Origin: Marinospirillum sp031581385
Lineage (GTDB): Bacteria > Pseudomonadota > Gammaproteobacteria > Pseudomonadales > Halomonadaceae
Reading direction: 5' to 3'
NCBI RefSeq assembly: GCF_044810985.1
Contig: NZ_CP085242.1
Location: forward strand, 1,612,001 to 1,676,000
Length of the DNA stretch: 64,000 nucleotides
The notes under the pieces are model-generated. The model saw nothing but the letters and a program-made list of their open reading frames with translations. It ran no database searches and was not told where the DNA came from. Positions 62,070-64,000 of the stretch are shown here, piece after piece (position 1 is the first letter of the stretch; each line of letters begins with the position of its first letter). The translations under genes were made by a program, and so were the position numbers.

Positions 62070-63058
62070 CGCAACTGCCGCTCCAACCAGCTCAGCAGCT
62101 CCCTTTCAATCTCTTCGGGAGCGGGTTCGCCCGGTTCGCTTTGCAGGGTCAAGTCCAGTTCGTTGTTGTATTCAACCAGATGCAGCTGATAGTGGTGGGC
62201 ATCTTCAGAAGGGCCGCGACCGAAAAGCCGGGCAAAGAAACCCTGGCGACGCTCATCCTGGGGAACATAACGCAGGTAAATACGACCTTCACTGCGATCC
62301 ACATCCTTCAATTCCTGCACTTTTTCATCAAACTCATCTTCCAGAAGACGCGTCAATTCACTCCAGGCACGCTCAAACTCCAGACGAAACACCAGCACCT
62401 GCCGGTCATCACGATCCACCAGGCGCACCTGTTCACGGCTATGCAGAGATTGGGCCTGTTGGGAAACCCTTTGGTCGCCTTCCTCCAGAGTGGCCAGCAG
62501 GAATTGCTTCAGTGCCATCAAACGGGTTCGGTCATAGTCACTGAATGCCAGCCGTTCCGTGTTTTCTTCAAAAGAACGCAGGCGCACTTCCGCAGTGCCA
62601 CGGCGCACACCCTGGCGCAGGGTTATTTTCTGGGCGGCCAGGCCGCTGGCTGCGTCCTCCTGCCAGGTGATCTCACCACGACGCGGGTAACTACCCGTCA
62701 CCGGCATATCCTGCTGTTCGGCAAAAGCCTGCAATGCTGGCCAGACTTCGGCAGGACTGCGCTGCACCAGCAACCAGGCGGCCTCTTCATCAGTGCGCTG
62801 TTCAACCAGCGGAGTATCAGAAGCGGCTACCCTCAAGGGTTCAGGTCGGGGAACCTCTCCATCACGGGCCTGCCCGGTTCTTTGGGTTTCCGGAATCGGC
62901 ATGGCATCGCGGTGCCGATAGTCGTCTGGCAACTCATGCTCAACCTCCCGTGCTTTGGGGTAGTCATCCGATCGATCACGGTAGGCGCTGTTGCTGCACC
63001 CGCTTATGACCAGCACAGTCAGCAAAGCTACAAGCGCGTAGGTTTGCATGAATTTCAT
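62066..63058 (-). CDS. bamC: Outer membrane assembly lipoprotein BamC
   Basis: The 330-residue protein has a type II signal peptide (LVALLTVLVISGCSN, lipobox ISGC), followed by a disordered acidic segment (YPKAREVEHELPDDYRHRD). That segment is the part of BamC that binds BamD in E. coli. Two helix-grip domains follow (PAEVWPALQAFAEQQDMPV and AWSELTRLLEDEFDEKVQELKDV). It is placed directly after dapA with a 1-base overlap, the standard dapA-bamC order. A second possible start is three codons later. Confidence 0.92.
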   Translation of the reverse strand: MKFMQTYALVALLTVLVISGCSNSAYRDRSDDYPKAREVEHELPDDYRHRDAMPIPETQRTGQARDGEVPRPEPLRVAASDTPLVEQRTDEEAAWLLVQRSPAEVWPALQAFAEQQDMPVTGSYPRRGEITWQEDAASGLAAQKITLRQGVRRGTAEVRLRSFEENTERLAFSDYDRTRLMALKQFLLATLEEGDQRVSQQAQSLHSREQVRLVDRDDRQVLVFRLEFERAWSELTRLLEDEFDEKVQELKDVDRSEGRIYLRYVPQDERRQGFFARLFGRGPSEDAHHYQLHLVEYNNELDLTLQSEPGEPAPEEIERELLSWLERQLR

Positions 63059-63939
63059 TAATTGAGTACTCCAGCCAATTCCAGGGCTTCATGGATGGTG
63101 GTGCGGTATTTTTCCGACAAGGGCGTCAGAGGCAAACGGATACCCCGCTCTATCAGGCCCATTTCATAAAGAGCCCATTTCGCAGGTATCGGGTTGGATT
63201 CCACAAACAGGCCGGTATGCAAAGGCAACAGCCGCGTGTTGATCTGGTGAGCCAGGCTTTCATTACCCGCCAGGGCAGCAGCGCACATATCGTGCATCTG
63301 ACGCGGGGCCACATTGGCCGTGACGGAAATGTCCCCCTGCCCCCCCATGAGAATAAAGTCACAGGCAGTGGCATCATCCCCGGAAAAGAGTTTGAAGTCT
63401 GTGCCGCGGAAGCTGTCAACCAGAAACTTGGCCCGCTCCAGGTCACCGGTGGCATCTTTCAGAGCAACGATCTTATCCACTTCAGCCAGACGCAGCACGG
63501 TTTCATTGTGCATGTCGACGGCAGTGCGACCGGGCACATTGTAAAGAATGATGGGCAGCTCACTGGCTTCGGCAATGGCTTTATAGTGCTGATAAAGCCC
63601 TTCCTGGGTCGGCTTGTTGTAGTAGGGAGTCGCGGACAGGCAGTAGTCGGCACCGACTTTACTGGCATAGCGAGTCAGCTCGATGGCTTCCGCCGTGGCA
63701 TTGGCGCCCGTGCCAGCGATGACGGGAATACGGCCTTCGACGCGCTCAACCACCCGACGGATGACATCGAAGTGTTCAGCAAAAGATAGCGTAGAAGGCT
63801 CGCCAGTGGTGCCCGCAGCAACAATACCGTCCGTTGCGTTGTCCAAATGAAAATCAATCAGGCGATCCAGCGCCTCCCAATCAACCTCTCCGGTCAGGGT
63901 CATAGGGGTTACCAGGGCAACCATGCTGCCTTTAATCAT
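63058..63939 (-). CDS. dapA: 4-Hydroxy-tetrahydrodipicolinate synthase
   Basis: The 293-residue enzyme has the DapA motifs: MIKGSMVALVTPMTLTGEVD, VAAGTTGEPSTLSFAEH, CLSATPYYNKPTQEGLYQHY, LYNVPGRTAVDMHNET and the Schiff-base lysine in IVALKDATGD. It condenses pyruvate with aspartate semialdehyde in lysine and peptidoglycan precursor synthesis. The start follows GGAGA. The 61 bases beyond it to the window edge show no gene. Confidence 0.97.
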   Translation of the reverse strand: MIKGSMVALVTPMTLTGEVDWEALDRLIDFHLDNATDGIVAAGTTGEPSTLSFAEHFDVIRRVVERVEGRIPVIAGTGANATAEAIELTRYASKVGADYCLSATPYYNKPTQEGLYQHYKAIAEASELPIILYNVPGRTAVDMHNETVLRLAEVDKIVALKDATGDLERAKFLVDSFRGTDFKLFSGDDATACDFILMGGQGDISVTANVAPRQMHDMCAAALAGNESLAHQINTRLLPLHTGLFVESNPIPAKWALYEMGLIERGIRLPLTPLSEKYRTTIHEALELAGVLN

Positions 63940-64000
63940 GCTGCGTCTCCAAAAAAAAACAGGTTAGTGCATAGCCAATTGTGTATTGTTGCCTTTCGAC

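Overview
The window is a dense stretch of chromosome from a Gram-negative gammaproteobacterium. Protein similarity recalled from memory, the gene order around hfq and around ptsP-lgt-thyA, and a sodium-pumping oxaloacetate decarboxylase (oadGAB) suggest a marine or halophilic Oceanospirillales-type organism. The genus cannot be fixed from this sequence. Nearly all DNA is coding. I see no rRNA, tRNA, CRISPR array, prophage, integrase or intact insertion sequence.

Layout. 1-2.4 kb: the end of lpxB, then rnhB, with a convergent CYTH/CHAD triphosphatase. 2.5-4.5 kb: a PhoU-like (DUF47) protein and a Pit phosphate transporter behind a strong candidate promoter. 4.5-8.7 kb: argA, then a GlrK/GlrR-type two-component pair whose regulator has lost the sigma-54 contact loop. 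8.7-11.5 kb: a large exported protein with a metalloprotease-like head, a beta-propeller middle and an outer-membrane barrel tail. 11.5-12.4 kb: accessory-looking DNA with a gene remnant, an orphan Anr/Fnr box, a perfect bidirectional terminator and an unknown lipoprotein. 12.6-17.8 kb: ilvD, an MliC-type lipoprotein, rnk, an LPP20-like lipoprotein and a DHH phosphoesterase. 17.9-21.8 kb: pepN and a porin with an Anr/Fnr box in its leader. 21.8-22.1 kb: REP-like repeats. 22.1-27 kb: yitT-like gene and valS, an orphan 125-residue protein, and cmoM.

27.2-39.9 kb (minus strand) is the classic gammaproteobacterial block, read as nnrD-tsaE-amiB-mutL-miaA-hfq-hflX-hflK-hflC-hisZ-purA. A terminator between hflC and hisZ divides it. 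40-42.1 kb holds queG and dusC, convergent and overlapping. 42.3-45.9 kb is oadG-oadA-oadB with its own terminator. 46-47 kb carries a possible 36-residue small protein and a CBS-domain protein. 47-58.8 kb (minus strand) reads rppH-ptsP, then hybrid sensor-tauE-lgt-thyA-folA-ProQ-domain gene as a tightly coupled run. Plus-strand NRDE and L,D-transpeptidase genes sit between ptsP and the sensor. 58.9-60.3 kb: a HAD phosphatase and trmO. 60.3-64 kb (minus): dapA-bamC-metallo-beta-lactamase-fold gene, and purC.

Most of the window is housekeeping: tRNA modification (miaA, tsaE, queG, dusC, cmoM, trmO), envelope (lpxB, amiB, lgt, bamC, L,D-transpeptidase), amino acid, purine and folate synthesis, and RNA regulation (hfq, rppH, a ProQ-domain protein). 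I found no clearly new multi-gene system. The items most worth a second look are two signalling proteins that lack key catalytic residues (GlrR-like at 7363-8676, hybrid kinase at 50720-53407), a pair of structured repeats with a shared 32-nt core but different closing stems (about 27.1 kb and 60.4 kb), and two perfect Anr/Fnr boxes, one of them followed by a possible small RNA.
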